From Falsiroseomonas ponticola (GTDB lineage: Bacteria; Pseudomonadota; Alphaproteobacteria; Acetobacterales; Acetobacteraceae): a DNA stretch of 64,000 bases. The notes beneath the pieces were generated by a model. That model did not search any database and was not told the origin of the DNA. It saw only the letters and a list, made by a program, of their open reading frames with translations. Every line of letters begins with the position of its first letter. Position 1 is the first letter of the stretch. Location of the stretch: positions 1 through 64,000 of the forward strand of contig NZ_JAERQN010000016.1 in assembly GCF_016805305.1 (NCBI RefSeq), read 5' to 3'. The position numbers and the translations under genes were made by a program. Positions 16,254 to 25,703 of this stretch are shown here, in pieces.

Positions 16254-18296
16254 ATGGGCTGGCGCATCGGTGTCGATATCGGCGGCACCTTCATCGATTT
16301 CTGCGCGCTGGATGACGCGACCGGCGCCATGCACACGCTGAAGGTGCTGACCACGCCGGACGAGCCGGGGCGGGAGGTGCTGGAAGGCGTCGGCCTGCTG
16401 CAGTCCCGCCACGGGTTGGACCCCGCCGCCGTGACGGCCTTCGTGCATGGCACCACCGTCGGCATCAACACCGTCATCCAGCGCAAGGGCGCGCCGCTTG
16501 CCCTGGTGACCAATGCGGGGTTCGAGGATGTGGTGGAACTCGCCCGGCTGCGGATGCCGGAGATGTACAGCCTGTTCTGCGCGCGGCCGGACCCGCTGAT
16601 CCCGCGCGACCGCATCTTCGGCGTCCCCGGCCGCATGCTGGCCGATGGGTCGGTGGCGGAGGCGCTGGACGAGGCCGCGCTGCGCGATGCCGCGGCGAAG
16701 GCGCGCGCGGCGGGGGCCTCGGGCCTCATCCTCTCATTCCTCCACAGCTACCGGGACCCGGCGCAGGAACGGGCGGCCAAGGCGATCATCCAGGCCGCGG
16801 AGCCCGGGCTCTTCGTGTTCTGCGGGGCGGAGATATGGCCGGTGATCCGCGAATACGAACGCACCACCACCGCCATCCTGAACGGCTATGTCCACCCCCG
16901 CGTGGACCGCTACCTCGCCTCGCTGGAAGCGGCGCTGGCGGCGCGCGGCGTGGCGGCGACGCCGATGATCACCAAGTCCAATGGCGGCATCATGCGCGCC
17001 GCGCTCGGCCGCAGCGCCTGCGTCTCCATGCTGCTGTCGGGCACCGCATCGGGCGTGATGGGCGCGGCCTTCCTGGCGCGGGCGGCCGGCGTGGGGCGCG
17101 CGCTCACGCTCGATATCGGCGGCACCAGCGCCGATGTGGCGCTGATCCTGGACGGGCAGCCGCAATTCGGCACGGGGGAGATGATCGGCGAGTTCCCGCT
17201 GCATGTGCCCTCCGTCTCCGTCTCCTCGATCGGGGAGGGGGGCGGGTCCATCGCCAGCGTCGATGGCTTCGGCATGCTGACGGTGGGGCCGGAAAGCGCG
17301 GGATCGACGCCCGGGCCCGCCTGCTACGGCCGCGGCGGCGACCGCGCCACCATCACCGATGCGCTGGCGGTCTGCGGGCTGCTCGGCCATGTGCCGCTGG
17401 CCTACAGCTCCGTCACCATGGATCGCGGCCGCGCCGCGGCGGTTGTCGGCCACCTCGCCACCAGGCTCGGCCGCACGGCGGAGGAGACGGCGGAGGCCAT
17501 CGTCGATGTCGCCGTCTCCTCCATGTTCGCGGAGGTCAACAAGCTGGTCGCCCGCTACGGGGTGGATCTGCGGGACTTCACCCTGCTGCCCTTCGGCGGC
17601 GCCGGGCCCATGCTGGGCTGCCTGCTGGCGCGGGAGCTCGGCATCGCGCGCGTGATGATCCCGCGCCGGCCCGGCGTGGTCAGCGCGCTCGGCGGGCTGA
17701 TCGCGGATGCCAAGACCGATGTGGTGCGCACCCTGTTCCTGGAGCTGGAGGCCGCCAACCTGCCCGCGCTGCGGGCGGCGCTGGCCGCGCTGCGGGCGGA
17801 GGGCGAGCGCTGGCTGCGGGATGACCAGCGCTACGAAGGGCCGGTCGCGCTGCGCCTGACGGCCGACATGCGCTATCGCGGCCAATCCTTCGAGATCGAG
17901 GCCCCGCTGGAGCCCGCCTGGATCGAGGCCGGCGATATCGCCGCGCTGCGCGGGGCCTTCGACCGCCAGCACCACGCCATCTACGACTTCCACGATGCGG
18001 AGGCCGCGATCCAGGTGGTGAATCTCCGCCTGGTCGTCATCGGCGCCACCGCGCCGCCGCTGATGCCGGAGGAACCGCCGGTCGAGGGCCCACCCGCGCC
18101 CGAGCGCCTGGTGCGCGCCTGGCTGGATGGCGCCTGGCGGGAGGTGCCGCTGTTCCTGCGCGCCACGCTCCGCCACGGCCACGCCTTCCACGGCCCGGCG
18201 ATCGTCGCGCAGGAAGACAGCACCGCCATCATCCCCGCGGGCTTCGCGGCGCATGTCGATGCCCTCGGCAACCTCCACCTCTCGGCAGAGGCGTAA
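16254..18296 (+). CDS. hyuA: Hydantoinase/oxoprolinase family protein, subunit A
   Basis: A 680-residue ATP-dependent amidohydrolase subunit of the N-methylhydantoinase/5-oxoprolinase A family. The N-terminal ASKHA phosphate loop is IGVDIGGTFIDF at 5-16; further family landmarks are FVHGTTVGINTVIQRKGA, LTLDIGGTSADVALI and FGGAGPMLGCLLARELGI. Together with HyuB it opens a cyclic amide (hydantoin, N-methylhydantoin, 5-oxoproline) at the cost of ATP, in the cytoplasm. The ATG at 16254 is directly followed by the conserved start; an upstream in-frame start adds 25 poor residues. HyuB begins 4 bases after its stop. Confidence 0.92.
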   Translation: MGWRIGVDIGGTFIDFCALDDATGAMHTLKVLTTPDEPGREVLEGVGLLQSRHGLDPAAVTAFVHGTTVGINTVIQRKGAPLALVTNAGFEDVVELARLRMPEMYSLFCARPDPLIPRDRIFGVPGRMLADGSVAEALDEAALRDAAAKARAAGASGLILSFLHSYRDPAQERAAKAIIQAAEPGLFVFCGAEIWPVIREYERTTTAILNGYVHPRVDRYLASLEAALAARGVAATPMITKSNGGIMRAALGRSACVSMLLSGTASGVMGAAFLARAAGVGRALTLDIGGTSADVALILDGQPQFGTGEMIGEFPLHVPSVSVSSIGEGGGSIASVDGFGMLTVGPESAGSTPGPACYGRGGDRATITDALAVCGLLGHVPLAYSSVTMDRGRAAAVVGHLATRLGRTAEETAEAIVDVAVSSMFAEVNKLVARYGVDLRDFTLLPFGGAGPMLGCLLARELGIARVMIPRRPGVVSALGGLIADAKTDVVRTLFLELEAANLPALRAALAALRAEGERWLRDDQRYEGPVALRLTADMRYRGQSFEIEAPLEPAWIEAGDIAALRGAFDRQHHAIYDFHDAEAAIQVVNLRLVVIGATAPPLMPEEPPVEGPPAPERLVRAWLDGAWREVPLFLRATLRHGHAFHGPAIVAQEDSTAIIPAGFAAHVDALGNLHLSAEA

Positions 18297-18300
18297 GGCG

Positions 18301-20265
18301 ATGGACAAGGTCACGCTCCAGGTCTTCTCCAACCACGCGCGCGCGGCGGCGGAGAACATGGCCTACACGCTCTACCGCACCGCCCATTCGACCTTCGTGA
18401 AGGAGACGGAGGATTTCACCGTCCAGATCCTGGAACCCGGCGGGCAGGTCGCCGCCGTGCCGATGGATTTCGGCGCCACCTGGTATCCCGGCATCGACTA
18501 CGGCGCGGCGATCGGCATGATCGATGGCTACGAGCCCGGCGATATCGGCTTCACCAACGACCCCTATAGCGGCTTCCTGGCGACCCATGTCCCCGACCTG
18601 CACATGTGGAAGCCGATCTTCGAGGATGGGGAGATCCTCGCCTGGGCCTGCGGCCATATCCACAACACCGACATGGGCGGCGCCGTGCCCGCCAGCCTGT
18701 CCCGCACGCTCACGGAAGTGCACCAGGAAGGCATCCGCTTCCCGCCGATGAAGATGGTGGCGCGGGGGGAGCTGAACGAGCAGGCGCTGCGCATCATGCT
18801 GCTGAACGTGCGCAAGCCCGAACAGAACCTCGGCGACCTCAAGGCCTTCCGCGGCGCGCTGGACACGGGCGAGCGCAAGCTGCGCGCGATGATCCGGAAA
18901 TTCGGGCCGGAGGGCTTCCGCCGCAACATCGCGGGGCTGCTGGACTATGCCGAGCACCAGGCGAGGGAGGCGCTGCGCTCCATCCCCGATGGCGAATACC
19001 GCTTCGCCGATTACTGCGACGAGGATGGACCGGATGGCAACCCGGTGCGCCTGGCGCTGCGCCTGGTGATCAAGGGGGATGAGGCGGTGCTGGACTTCAC
19101 CGGCACGGATCCGCAGCTGACTTCGGCATTGAATGTGCCGACAGGCAGCCATCCACGGCATACCCTGCTGCTGGTGGGGGTCTACTATGTCCTCTACACG
19201 CTGAACCCGAACCTGATGCTGAATGCCGGCCTGACGCGCCCCTTCACCTGCATCGTGCCCGAGGGCACGGCCCTGAACCCGGTCTTCCCCGCCGCGGTCG
19301 GCATGCGCAGCCTGACCTGCGCGCGGCTGCGCAGCCTGATCTTCGGCGCCTTCTCCCTCGCCATGCCGGAACGCATGCCGGCGGCGCCGGCGGGCAGTTC
19401 CTCGATCCTCAACGTCATGACGACGGACAACCGCACGCGGCGCAGCGTGCTGGCCGCCATCAACCCCATCGTCGGCGGCGGCGGCGGCATGCCGACCCGC
19501 GATGGCACGAACGGGTCGGGCGCCGACAGCGCCTACCTCAAGAACACACCCGTCGAGATCACGGAGACGGAGGTGCCGATCCGCATCCTCCGCTACGGGC
19601 TGATGCGGGACAGCGGGGGCGCGGGGCGCTGGCGGGGCGGGCTGGCGACGGCGCTGGATTTCACGGTCTTCGCGCCCAATTCGCGCGTCACCGCCCGCAA
19701 CCGGGACCGCTGCCGGTTCCGGCCCTGGGGCACGCTGGGCGGCAAGGCGGGCGCGCCGTCCGACTTCGTGCTGAACCCGGGCACGCCCCGGCAGAAGGTG
19801 CTGGGCAACATCGACCTCGTCACCATGGATCCGGGGGATGTCCTGCATATCCACTCCCCCGGCGGCGGCGGGCGTGGCGACCCGCTGGCGCGGGAGCCCG
19901 CGCGGGTCGCGCAGGATGTGCGGCGCGGCTATGTCTCCGCGGAGGCGGCGGCGCGCGACTATGGCGTGGTGCTGCGGGACGGGGAGGTGGACGAGGCGGC
20001 GACGGCGGCGCTGCGCGCCCGCCTGCCGGCGCCATCGGGCGCCCATTTCGACCTGGGGCCGGAGCGGCTGGCGCATGAAGGCATCTGGACAGAGGAGGCC
20101 TATGGGCAAATGACGGCGATCATGCAGGACCTACCGACCCATTGGCGCTTCTTCGTGAAGGCCCGGCTGTTCGACCTGCTGCGGGAGCCCGCCGCGGATG
20201 GCGCCGCGGCGGTGCGCGCCGCCTTCGAGGCGCTGCGCCAGCGCTACCCCGGGCTTGCCGCCTGA
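18301..20265 (+). CDS. hyuB: Hydantoinase/oxoprolinase family protein, subunit B
   Basis: A 654-residue HyuB-type subunit. Family blocks seen include the N-terminal VTLQVFSNHARAAAENMAYT, GDIGFTNDPYSGFLATHVPD, ILAWACGHIHNTDMGG and the C-terminal MDPGDVLHIHSPGGGGRGDP. The long frame open before 18301 lies out of frame over hyuA and is not coding. The length is within the range of the family. Its TGA shares one base with the next ATG (TGATG), so the flavin oxidase that follows is probably translated with it. N-methylhydantoin, hydantoins and 5-oxoproline are all candidate substrates. Confidence 0.92.
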   Translation: MDKVTLQVFSNHARAAAENMAYTLYRTAHSTFVKETEDFTVQILEPGGQVAAVPMDFGATWYPGIDYGAAIGMIDGYEPGDIGFTNDPYSGFLATHVPDLHMWKPIFEDGEILAWACGHIHNTDMGGAVPASLSRTLTEVHQEGIRFPPMKMVARGELNEQALRIMLLNVRKPEQNLGDLKAFRGALDTGERKLRAMIRKFGPEGFRRNIAGLLDYAEHQAREALRSIPDGEYRFADYCDEDGPDGNPVRLALRLVIKGDEAVLDFTGTDPQLTSALNVPTGSHPRHTLLLVGVYYVLYTLNPNLMLNAGLTRPFTCIVPEGTALNPVFPAAVGMRSLTCARLRSLIFGAFSLAMPERMPAAPAGSSSILNVMTTDNRTRRSVLAAINPIVGGGGGMPTRDGTNGSGADSAYLKNTPVEITETEVPIRILRYGLMRDSGGAGRWRGGLATALDFTVFAPNSRVTARNRDRCRFRPWGTLGGKAGAPSDFVLNPGTPRQKVLGNIDLVTMDPGDVLHIHSPGGGGRGDPLAREPARVAQDVRRGYVSAEAAARDYGVVLRDGEVDEAATAALRARLPAPSGAHFDLGPERLAHEGIWTEEAYGQMTAIMQDLPTHWRFFVKARLFDLLREPAADGAAAVRAAFEALRQRYPGLAA

Positions 20266-21608
20266 TGGTCGGCACCCGGTACCTCGACCCGGTCGAGAGC
20301 GATGCGACGCTGCCGGAGGCGGTGGACCTGGTCGTGATCGGCGCGGGCATGATCGGCGTCGCGGCGGCCTATGCGGCGGCCAAGGCGGGGCATTCGGTCG
20401 CGCTGCTGGAGAAGGGCGTCGTCGCCGGGGAGCAATCCAGCCGCAACTGGGGCTGGTGCCGCGTGCTGAACCGCGATGAGCGGGAGATCCCCCTCATGCA
20501 GCACAGCATGGCGCTGTGGGACAGCCTGCCGGCGGAGATCGGCGCCGATATGGGCTTCCGGCGGGCGGGCCTGACCTACGTCACCAAGGACCCCGCTCAG
20601 CTGGCGGGGTGGGAGGCCTGGCTGGAGAAGGCGCGGCCCTACCAGCCGACGGCGCGGATGATCGATGCGGCGGAGGCCAGGCGCCGCACGCCGGGGAATG
20701 AGCAGGATTGGATCGGCGGCGTCGTCTCCCCGCATGATGGCCGGGCGGAGCCCGCGAAGGCGGCGCCGACGCTGGCCCGCGCGGCGCGGGGGCTTGGCGT
20801 CTCGCTGCACCAGAACTGCGCGGTGCGCGGGCTGGACACGACGGGCGGGCGCATCAGCGGCGTCTTCACCGAGAAGGGGCGCATCCGCTGCCAGTCCGTG
20901 GTGCTGGCCGGCGGGGCCTGGGCGTCCATGTTCCTGCGCCGGCACGGCATCGACATGCCGCAATCCTCCGTCCACAGCACCGTCTTCGCCACCACGCCGG
21001 CGAAGGTCCAGGTCAGCCCCGGCCCGCTGCTGACGCCCGACTTCATCCTGACGCCGCTGCCCGATGGCGGCTACCTCGTCGCCGCCAAGGCGCGCGGAAG
21101 GCTGGAGCTGACGCCCGCCGGCATCCGCTACGCCCGCCAGTTCCTGCCGGCGCTGCGCGCCAACTGGAAGCTGGTGGAGCTGCGCTTCGGGCGATCCTTC
21201 TTCGAAGGGCCGGATGCCTGGCATGGCCGCTGGTCCTTCGACGCGCCGACGGTGTTCGAGCGCATGCGCGTGCTCGACCCCGCGCCCAAGATGTCGATCA
21301 TCGAGCCCTCTCTGCGGGAGATCGTGGCGGCCTATCCGGAACTCGCGGGCATCCAGGCCGCGCGGATCTGGGCGGGCTGGATCGATTCGACGCCGGATGC
21401 GGTGCCGGTGATCAGCCCGGTGGAGGCGCTGCCGGGGCTGGTGGTCGCAGCCGGCTTCAGCGGCCATGGCTTCGGCATCGGGCCCGGGGCGGGGCGGCTG
21501 GCCGCCGACCTGGCGACGGGCGCGCCCTGCATCGTGGACCCCGCGCCCTTCACGCTGAAGCGCTTCGCGCCGGGCGCGCCGCGCGCGCAGGGCAGGGCGG
21601 GGATCTGA
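20265..21608 (+). CDS. FAD-dependent oxidoreductase, DAO family
   Basis: A 447-residue DAO-type flavoenzyme. The FAD site is DLVVIGAGMIGVAAAYAAAK, followed by EQSSRNWGWCRVLNRDEREI, and the C-terminal FAD segment is VVAAGFSGHGFGIGPGAGRL. The ATG at 20265 overlaps the hyuB stop; the frame open upstream belongs to hyuB. In this position it could oxidise the amino acid released by hydantoin opening (for example a sarcosine-like or D-amino acid), but this rests on context only. The SRNWGW loop recalls amine/D-amino-acid dehydrogenase-like relatives rather than classical sarcosine oxidase. Confidence 0.86.
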   Translation: MVGTRYLDPVESDATLPEAVDLVVIGAGMIGVAAAYAAAKAGHSVALLEKGVVAGEQSSRNWGWCRVLNRDEREIPLMQHSMALWDSLPAEIGADMGFRRAGLTYVTKDPAQLAGWEAWLEKARPYQPTARMIDAAEARRRTPGNEQDWIGGVVSPHDGRAEPAKAAPTLARAARGLGVSLHQNCAVRGLDTTGGRISGVFTEKGRIRCQSVVLAGGAWASMFLRRHGIDMPQSSVHSTVFATTPAKVQVSPGPLLTPDFILTPLPDGGYLVAAKARGRLELTPAGIRYARQFLPALRANWKLVELRFGRSFFEGPDAWHGRWSFDAPTVFERMRVLDPAPKMSIIEPSLREIVAAYPELAGIQAARIWAGWIDSTPDAVPVISPVEALPGLVVAAGFSGHGFGIGPGAGRLAADLATGAPCIVDPAPFTLKRFAPGAPRAQGRAGI

Positions 21609-21670
21609 CGGTCAGGGCGCGCCGATGCGCCCATTCGGCGAAGAGCGGGTCGGCCGCATCGGACATCGGA

Positions 21671-21686
21671 GGGACGGCGACGTCCC
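21671..21686. terminator. Weak candidate terminator hairpin
   Basis: GGGACG and CGTCCC pair around a GCGA tetraloop, 63 bases after the hyu-operon flavin oxidase stop. The short GC stem is followed by GCCGGGCGGGGTGTTGT rather than a clean T-run, so this is a weak call. Confidence 0.25.
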
Positions 21687-21825
21687 GCCGGGCGGGGTGT
21701 TGTCGTGGCCGGCGCGCCCCGCCTAGGCTGCGCGCCGGCAGGGCATGTCGGGCGCGCTGAATCGCCGCCGCATTTCTCATGACCCGTCGAACCCCGGCAG
21801 GGGGCGTTTGAGCGGGAGGGCAGGC

Positions 21826-22590
21826 ATGCAGCTGGCGGACAAGGTCGTCCTGGTGACGGGCGCTTCGAAGGGCATCGGCGCGGAGATCGCGCGGAGACTC
21901 GGTGCGGAAGGGGCGACGGTCATCGCGCATTGCCATCGCGATGTTGCGGGTGCGCGCGCCGCGCTGGCGGGCCTGCCGCCCGGGCGCGCGCATGTGATCG
22001 CGGCCGACCAGGCCGATCCGCGCAACATGGATCGCCTCTGGCAGGACGCCCTGGCGGTGGCGCCGCGCATCGACTGCGTCGTGCTGAACGCCGCCATCTT
22101 CATGGGCTCGGGCGGCATCGAGGACGACATCGAGGCCTGGGAGCATGCCTGGGACACGCAATGGCGCGTCAATGTCGCCTCGCCGACACGCCTGATGAAG
22201 CATGCCGTCAACCACTTCGTGGAGCAGGGTGGCGGCGTGGTGATCACCATGTCGTCCTGGGTCGCGCAGCGCGGTTCCGGCAGCCAGTCGAGCATCGCCT
22301 ATGCGGCCAGCAAGGCGGCGGTGAAGGCCGCGGCGCAGACCGTCGCGCGCCACTACGCCAGGGCGGGCGTGCTGTCCTACATCGTCGCGCCCGGCGTGGT
22401 GGGCACGCAGATGAGCATCGACGCGGCGGCACTCAGCGGCGGGGTGGAGAAGGTCACCGCCGGCCTCGCCATGGGGGAATGGGTGCCGCCGGCGGAGCTG
22501 GCGGAACTCGTGGCCTTCCTGGCCACGGGCCGGCTGCGCCACATGAATGGCGCGACCCTGGACGTCAACGGCGCGAGCTATATCCGGTAG
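21826..22590 (+). CDS. SDR family oxidoreductase
   Basis: A 254-residue classical short-chain dehydrogenase/reductase. The cofactor motif is TGASKGIG at 11-18, NAA at 89-91 stabilises the fold, and the catalytic set is Ser143/144, Tyr159 and Lys163 in the YxxxK motif. No substrate can be assigned. I chose the ATG at 21826, which has GGGAGGG just upstream and is followed by the canonical MQLADKVVLVTG start; an earlier start adds 27 unconserved residues. It lies 217 bases after the hyu-operon oxidase, so it is probably a separate unit. It converges on the TRAP transporter genes. Confidence 0.9.
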   Translation: MQLADKVVLVTGASKGIGAEIARRLGAEGATVIAHCHRDVAGARAALAGLPPGRAHVIAADQADPRNMDRLWQDALAVAPRIDCVVLNAAIFMGSGGIEDDIEAWEHAWDTQWRVNVASPTRLMKHAVNHFVEQGGGVVITMSSWVAQRGSGSQSSIAYAASKAAVKAAAQTVARHYARAGVLSYIVAPGVVGTQMSIDAAALSGGVEKVTAGLAMGEWVPPAELAELVAFLATGRLRHMNGATLDVNGASYIR

Positions 22591-22636
22591 CCGACATCGC
22601 CCGCGGCGACTGCGGCGCGGCCCCGAGAACGGGAAG

Positions 22637-22665
22637 GGCGCGGGCGCGCCAGGGCGGCCCGCGCC
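22637..22665. terminator. Candidate bidirectional terminator hairpin
   Basis: GGCGCGGGC at 22637-22645 pairs perfectly with GCCCGCGCC at 22657-22665 across an 11-nt loop. It fills the 81-base gap between the convergent SDR and TRAP binding-protein genes, where a terminator is expected. There is no T-run on either side. Confidence 0.45.
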
Positions 22666-22671
22666 ACGGCA

Positions 22672-23667
22672 TCAGGCCTGGCTTTTCGCCGCGTTGATCC
22701 GATCGACCCAGCTGCGGCCATTCGGCGCCTCGGCCAGGATGGCGTCGTAGCTGCGCAGCGCGATCGCCTTGAAGGGGGCGAGGTCGGGCTCGGTCACCGC
22801 CACGCCGCGGGCGCGCACGGCGGCCAGGCCTTCGACATTCAAGCGGTCATGCGCGGCGAGGCCGAACTGGATCGCCTCCTTTGCCGCCGTGCGCAGGATG
22901 GCCTGCACATCGGCCGGCAGGGCGCGGAAGCGTGCCTGGCTCACGGCGAAGACCGTGGTGGACTGGTGGATCTTGGTCAGCGCGTAGTGCTGGATGACTT
23001 CCACGAAGCGGTCCGCCACGACGGCGTCGGAGGAAATCTCCAGCGCATCAACGACGCCGTTCTGGAGGGCCAGGAACACCTCGCCATAGGCCATCGGCGT
23101 GGCCTGGGTGCCGAGGACGCGGTACGCCTCCACGAAGCCCGGCGTCTGCAGCACGCGGATCTTCAGCCCCTGCAGATCCGCCGGCGTGCGGATCGGGCGG
23201 CGGGAGGCGATGTTGCGTTCGAAGATCGCGCCGAAGCCGAGACCCGTCATGCCGAGCGGCTCGAGCAGCGCGAGCATGTCCTCCCCGACCCGCCCCTGCA
23301 GGACGCGGTTCGCCTGCGGATGATCGTCGAAGGCGTAGGGCAGCGACAGCACGCGGAAATCGCGCACGACGGTTTCCAGCGAGGAGCCGCCGACGAAGGC
23401 GCCATCGATCACGCCGGTACGGAGCGACTGGATCAGGCGCCCCTCATTGCCGGCGGCGCCGCCGCCCTGGATGTTGACCGTGACGCGGCCGTTGGTGCGC
23501 TGCGCCGCCAGTTCCTTGAAGCGATCGAAGATCACCTGGTAGGCGCTGGTGGCGCTCAGCACATGGCCGAGGTTCATGGTGATGCCCTGGGCGCGCGCCA
23601 CGCCCGGCGCGGCCAGTGCGATGGATGCGGTGGCGATGCCAAGGCCGCGGCGGGTCATGGTCGTCAT
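22672..23667 (-). CDS. dctP: TRAP transporter periplasmic substrate-binding protein
   Basis: A 331-residue DctP-type extracytoplasmic receptor. It has a signal peptide (RRGLGIATASIALAAPGVAR, cleavage near 26) and the family blocks MNLGHVLSATSAYQVIFDRF, VRDFRVLSLPYAFDDHPQAN and the ligand-contacting segment QGLKIRVLQTPGFVEAYRVL, which holds the conserved arginine that usually binds a carboxylate. Cargo is probably an organic acid. It is the last gene of a DctQ-DctM-DctP operon and lies 28 bases after DctM. Confidence 0.93.
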   Translation of the reverse strand: MTTMTRRGLGIATASIALAAPGVARAQGITMNLGHVLSATSAYQVIFDRFKELAAQRTNGRVTVNIQGGGAAGNEGRLIQSLRTGVIDGAFVGGSSLETVVRDFRVLSLPYAFDDHPQANRVLQGRVGEDMLALLEPLGMTGLGFGAIFERNIASRRPIRTPADLQGLKIRVLQTPGFVEAYRVLGTQATPMAYGEVFLALQNGVVDALEISSDAVVADRFVEVIQHYALTKIHQSTTVFAVSQARFRALPADVQAILRTAAKEAIQFGLAAHDRLNVEGLAAVRARGVAVTEPDLAPFKAIALRSYDAILAEAPNGRSWVDRINAAKSQA

Positions 23668-23695
23668 GTCGTTGGTCTCCTCTCCCGGGGTTGTC

Positions 23696-24967
23696 CTACC
23701 GCACCAGCGCGAGGCTGAGCGCGGGCACGTAGGTGATGATCGCGAGGTTCAGCAGCAGCACGACGAGGAAGATGACCAGCGGGCGCATCAACTGCTCCAT
23801 GCTGATCCGCGCGATTCCGCAAGCGACGAACAGGTTCACGCCAACCGGCGGCGTGACCATGCCGACCGCGAGGTTGACGATGACGATGAGGCCGAAATGC
23901 ACGGGATCGATCCCGAAGGCGATCGCGACGGGCGCCAGGATGGGGGCGAGGATGATGATGGCCGCGAAGGTCTCCATGAACATGCCGACCACCAGCAGGA
24001 ACAGGTTGACGACCAGCAGGAAGACGAGCGGGTTGGAGGAGACGTCGGAGAGCGCGGCCGCGATCTTCTGCGGCGCCTGCAGCAGCTGCAGCGCGTAGCC
24101 GAACATGGCGGCGAAGCCCACGATGATCATGACGACGGAGGCCGTCAGCGCCGAATCGGCGAAGATCCTCGGGATGTCGCTGACCTTGATCTCCCGGTAC
24201 ACGAAGAGGCCGAGGATGAGCGCATAGGCGACGGCGACGACGGCGGCTTCCGTCGGCGTGAAGATGCCGCCGTAGATGCCGCCCAGGATGATCACCGGCA
24301 TCAGCAGCGAGAGGAAGGCGCGGCGGAAGGCCGCGGCCAGGTTGCCGGCGTATTCCGCCAGGCTGAGCCGCGCCCTTGCGCCATGCCCGGCCACCATCGC
24401 CACCAGGCTGGCCGTCAGCATCAGCGACAGGCCGATCATCACGCCGGGCAGGATGCCCGCCAGGAAGAGGTCGGTGATTGAGACGCCCGTCAGTACCGCG
24501 TAGATCACCATCGGCACGGATGGCGGGATGATGACGCCGAGTTCGCCGGAGGAGGCGACGACGGCCGCGGAGTAGGGGCGGGGATAGCGCTGGCGCTCCA
24601 TCTCCGGGATCAGCACGCCGCCGATCGCGGCAGCGGTGGCGGCCGAGCTGCCGCTGATGGTGGCGAACAGCATCGAGGTGAGCACGACCGCGGCCGCGAG
24701 GCCGCCCGGCAGCACGCCGACGACCGCCACGGCGAAGCCCACCATGCGCTTCGCGATGCCGCCCACCTGCATCACGCGGCCCGCCAGCACGTAGAGCGGC
24801 AGCGCCATCAGCGCGAAGCTGTCCAGGCTTTCGAACACCACCTGCGGGATCGCGATCAGCGGGATGCCCGTGCCGATCAGGGTCGGCAGCGGCGCGATGC
24901 CGAGGGCGAGGGAGATCGGCAGGCCGCCTGCGAACAGGACCGCCAGCAGCAGAAGTGCGGCACCCAT
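23696..24967 (-). CDS. dctM: TRAP transporter large permease
   Basis: A 423-residue DctM-type membrane protein with about a dozen hydrophobic segments. Landmarks are the N-terminal LLLLAVLFAGGLPISLALGI, SGSSAATAAAIGGVLIPEME, GELGVIIPPSVPMVIYAVLT and VGMVTPPVGVNLFVACGIAR. It moves substrate across the inner membrane using the sodium gradient, with DctQ and DctP. The ATG at 24967 is 3 bases after the DctQ stop. Confidence 0.95.
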   Translation of the reverse strand: MGAALLLLAVLFAGGLPISLALGIAPLPTLIGTGIPLIAIPQVVFESLDSFALMALPLYVLAGRVMQVGGIAKRMVGFAVAVVGVLPGGLAAAVVLTSMLFATISGSSAATAAAIGGVLIPEMERQRYPRPYSAAVVASSGELGVIIPPSVPMVIYAVLTGVSITDLFLAGILPGVMIGLSLMLTASLVAMVAGHGARARLSLAEYAGNLAAAFRRAFLSLLMPVIILGGIYGGIFTPTEAAVVAVAYALILGLFVYREIKVSDIPRIFADSALTASVVMIIVGFAAMFGYALQLLQAPQKIAAALSDVSSNPLVFLLVVNLFLLVVGMFMETFAAIIILAPILAPVAIAFGIDPVHFGLIVIVNLAVGMVTPPVGVNLFVACGIARISMEQLMRPLVIFLVVLLLNLAIITYVPALSLALVR

Positions 24968-24970
24968 CGG

Positions 24971-25501
24971 CTATTCCACCCCTTCGACGGTGTCGCCGAC
25001 CAGGCGGATGTCGCGGCGCCGCAGCAGCGTATCCGCCATCAGCACCGCGGTGTTGAGGATCATCAGGGATGCGCCCGCCGGCATCGCCGCATAGACCCAG
25101 GCCTTGGGCACCTGCATCACCGGGCTCGATTCCACCGCGCCCAGCTCCATGAAGGCGAGGCCGACCGAGACCAGCAGGCCGAAGAAGCCGATGCAGGCGA
25201 GCTGGCCGAGATACACCACCGCCTGTCCCGGCAGCGACGGCAGGGCGCGCACCACGAATTCCAGCGAGATCAGTTGCCGCCTTCGGCAGCCGATGCCGGC
25301 GCCGAGGAACACGACCCAGATGAGGACGTAGCGCGCGACCTCCTCGGTCCAGGCCGCCGAGATGTTGATGCCCATCGCCGTGAGCACGAAGCGGACCAGA
25401 ACCTGGGTGAGCACGGCCACGCTCATGACGGCCAGGAGGAGGCCGATCAGGTAGGTCAGCGCAAGGTTCAGCCAATCCACCGCCACGACGATCGATCGCA
25501 C
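24971..25501 (-). CDS. dctQ: TRAP transporter small permease
   Basis: A 176-residue DctQ-type protein with four hydrophobic segments (around LNLALTYLIGLLLAVMSVAV, YVLIWVVFLGAGIG, LGQLACIGFFGLLVSVGLAF and AMPAGASLMILNTAVLMA). The start is a GTG at 25501; no ATG precedes the first helix. It heads the TRAP operon and is divergent from an SDR gene. A GTTCG-N5-CGAAC palindrome lies 71 bases upstream at 25573-25587. Confidence 0.9.
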   Translation of the reverse strand: MRSIVVAVDWLNLALTYLIGLLLAVMSVAVLTQVLVRFVLTAMGINISAAWTEEVARYVLIWVVFLGAGIGCRRRQLISLEFVVRALPSLPGQAVVYLGQLACIGFFGLLVSVGLAFMELGAVESSPVMQVPKAWVYAAMPAGASLMILNTAVLMADTLLRRRDIRLVGDTVEGVE

Positions 25502-25572
25502 GCTACCGCATCCCCCGCCACCCTTGTCGCGAGACTAGGCATGGCATCCCGGAGTTCGCAACAGGCATGAAT

Positions 25573-25587
25573 GTTCGCGATACGAAC
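25573..25587. promoter_or_regulatory. Candidate operator, GTTCG-N5-CGAAC palindrome (copy 1)
   Basis: GTTCGCGATACGAAC lies between the divergent dctQ (25501) and SDR (25704) genes, a good place for an operator. Its reverse-complement neighbour at 30204-30218 has the same arms and four of the five spacer bases. The shape resembles IclR-family operators, but no IclR gene is present in the window. Confidence 0.5.
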
Positions 25588-25703
25588 GTGCGCGCTGGCG
25601 GTCCGCAGGCCTGGCGCCTAGGCTTCGGGATGGAGAGCGCCGGGCGAGAGGGAGAAGGCAGCATGGATGGCACAAGGCTTCCGTTCCGCGGGCATCCGGG
25701 GCG

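Noticed and set aside
18229-20109. A 626-codon minus-strand open frame over hyuB
   Set aside because: Antisense to a strongly conserved gene; composition is shadow-like.
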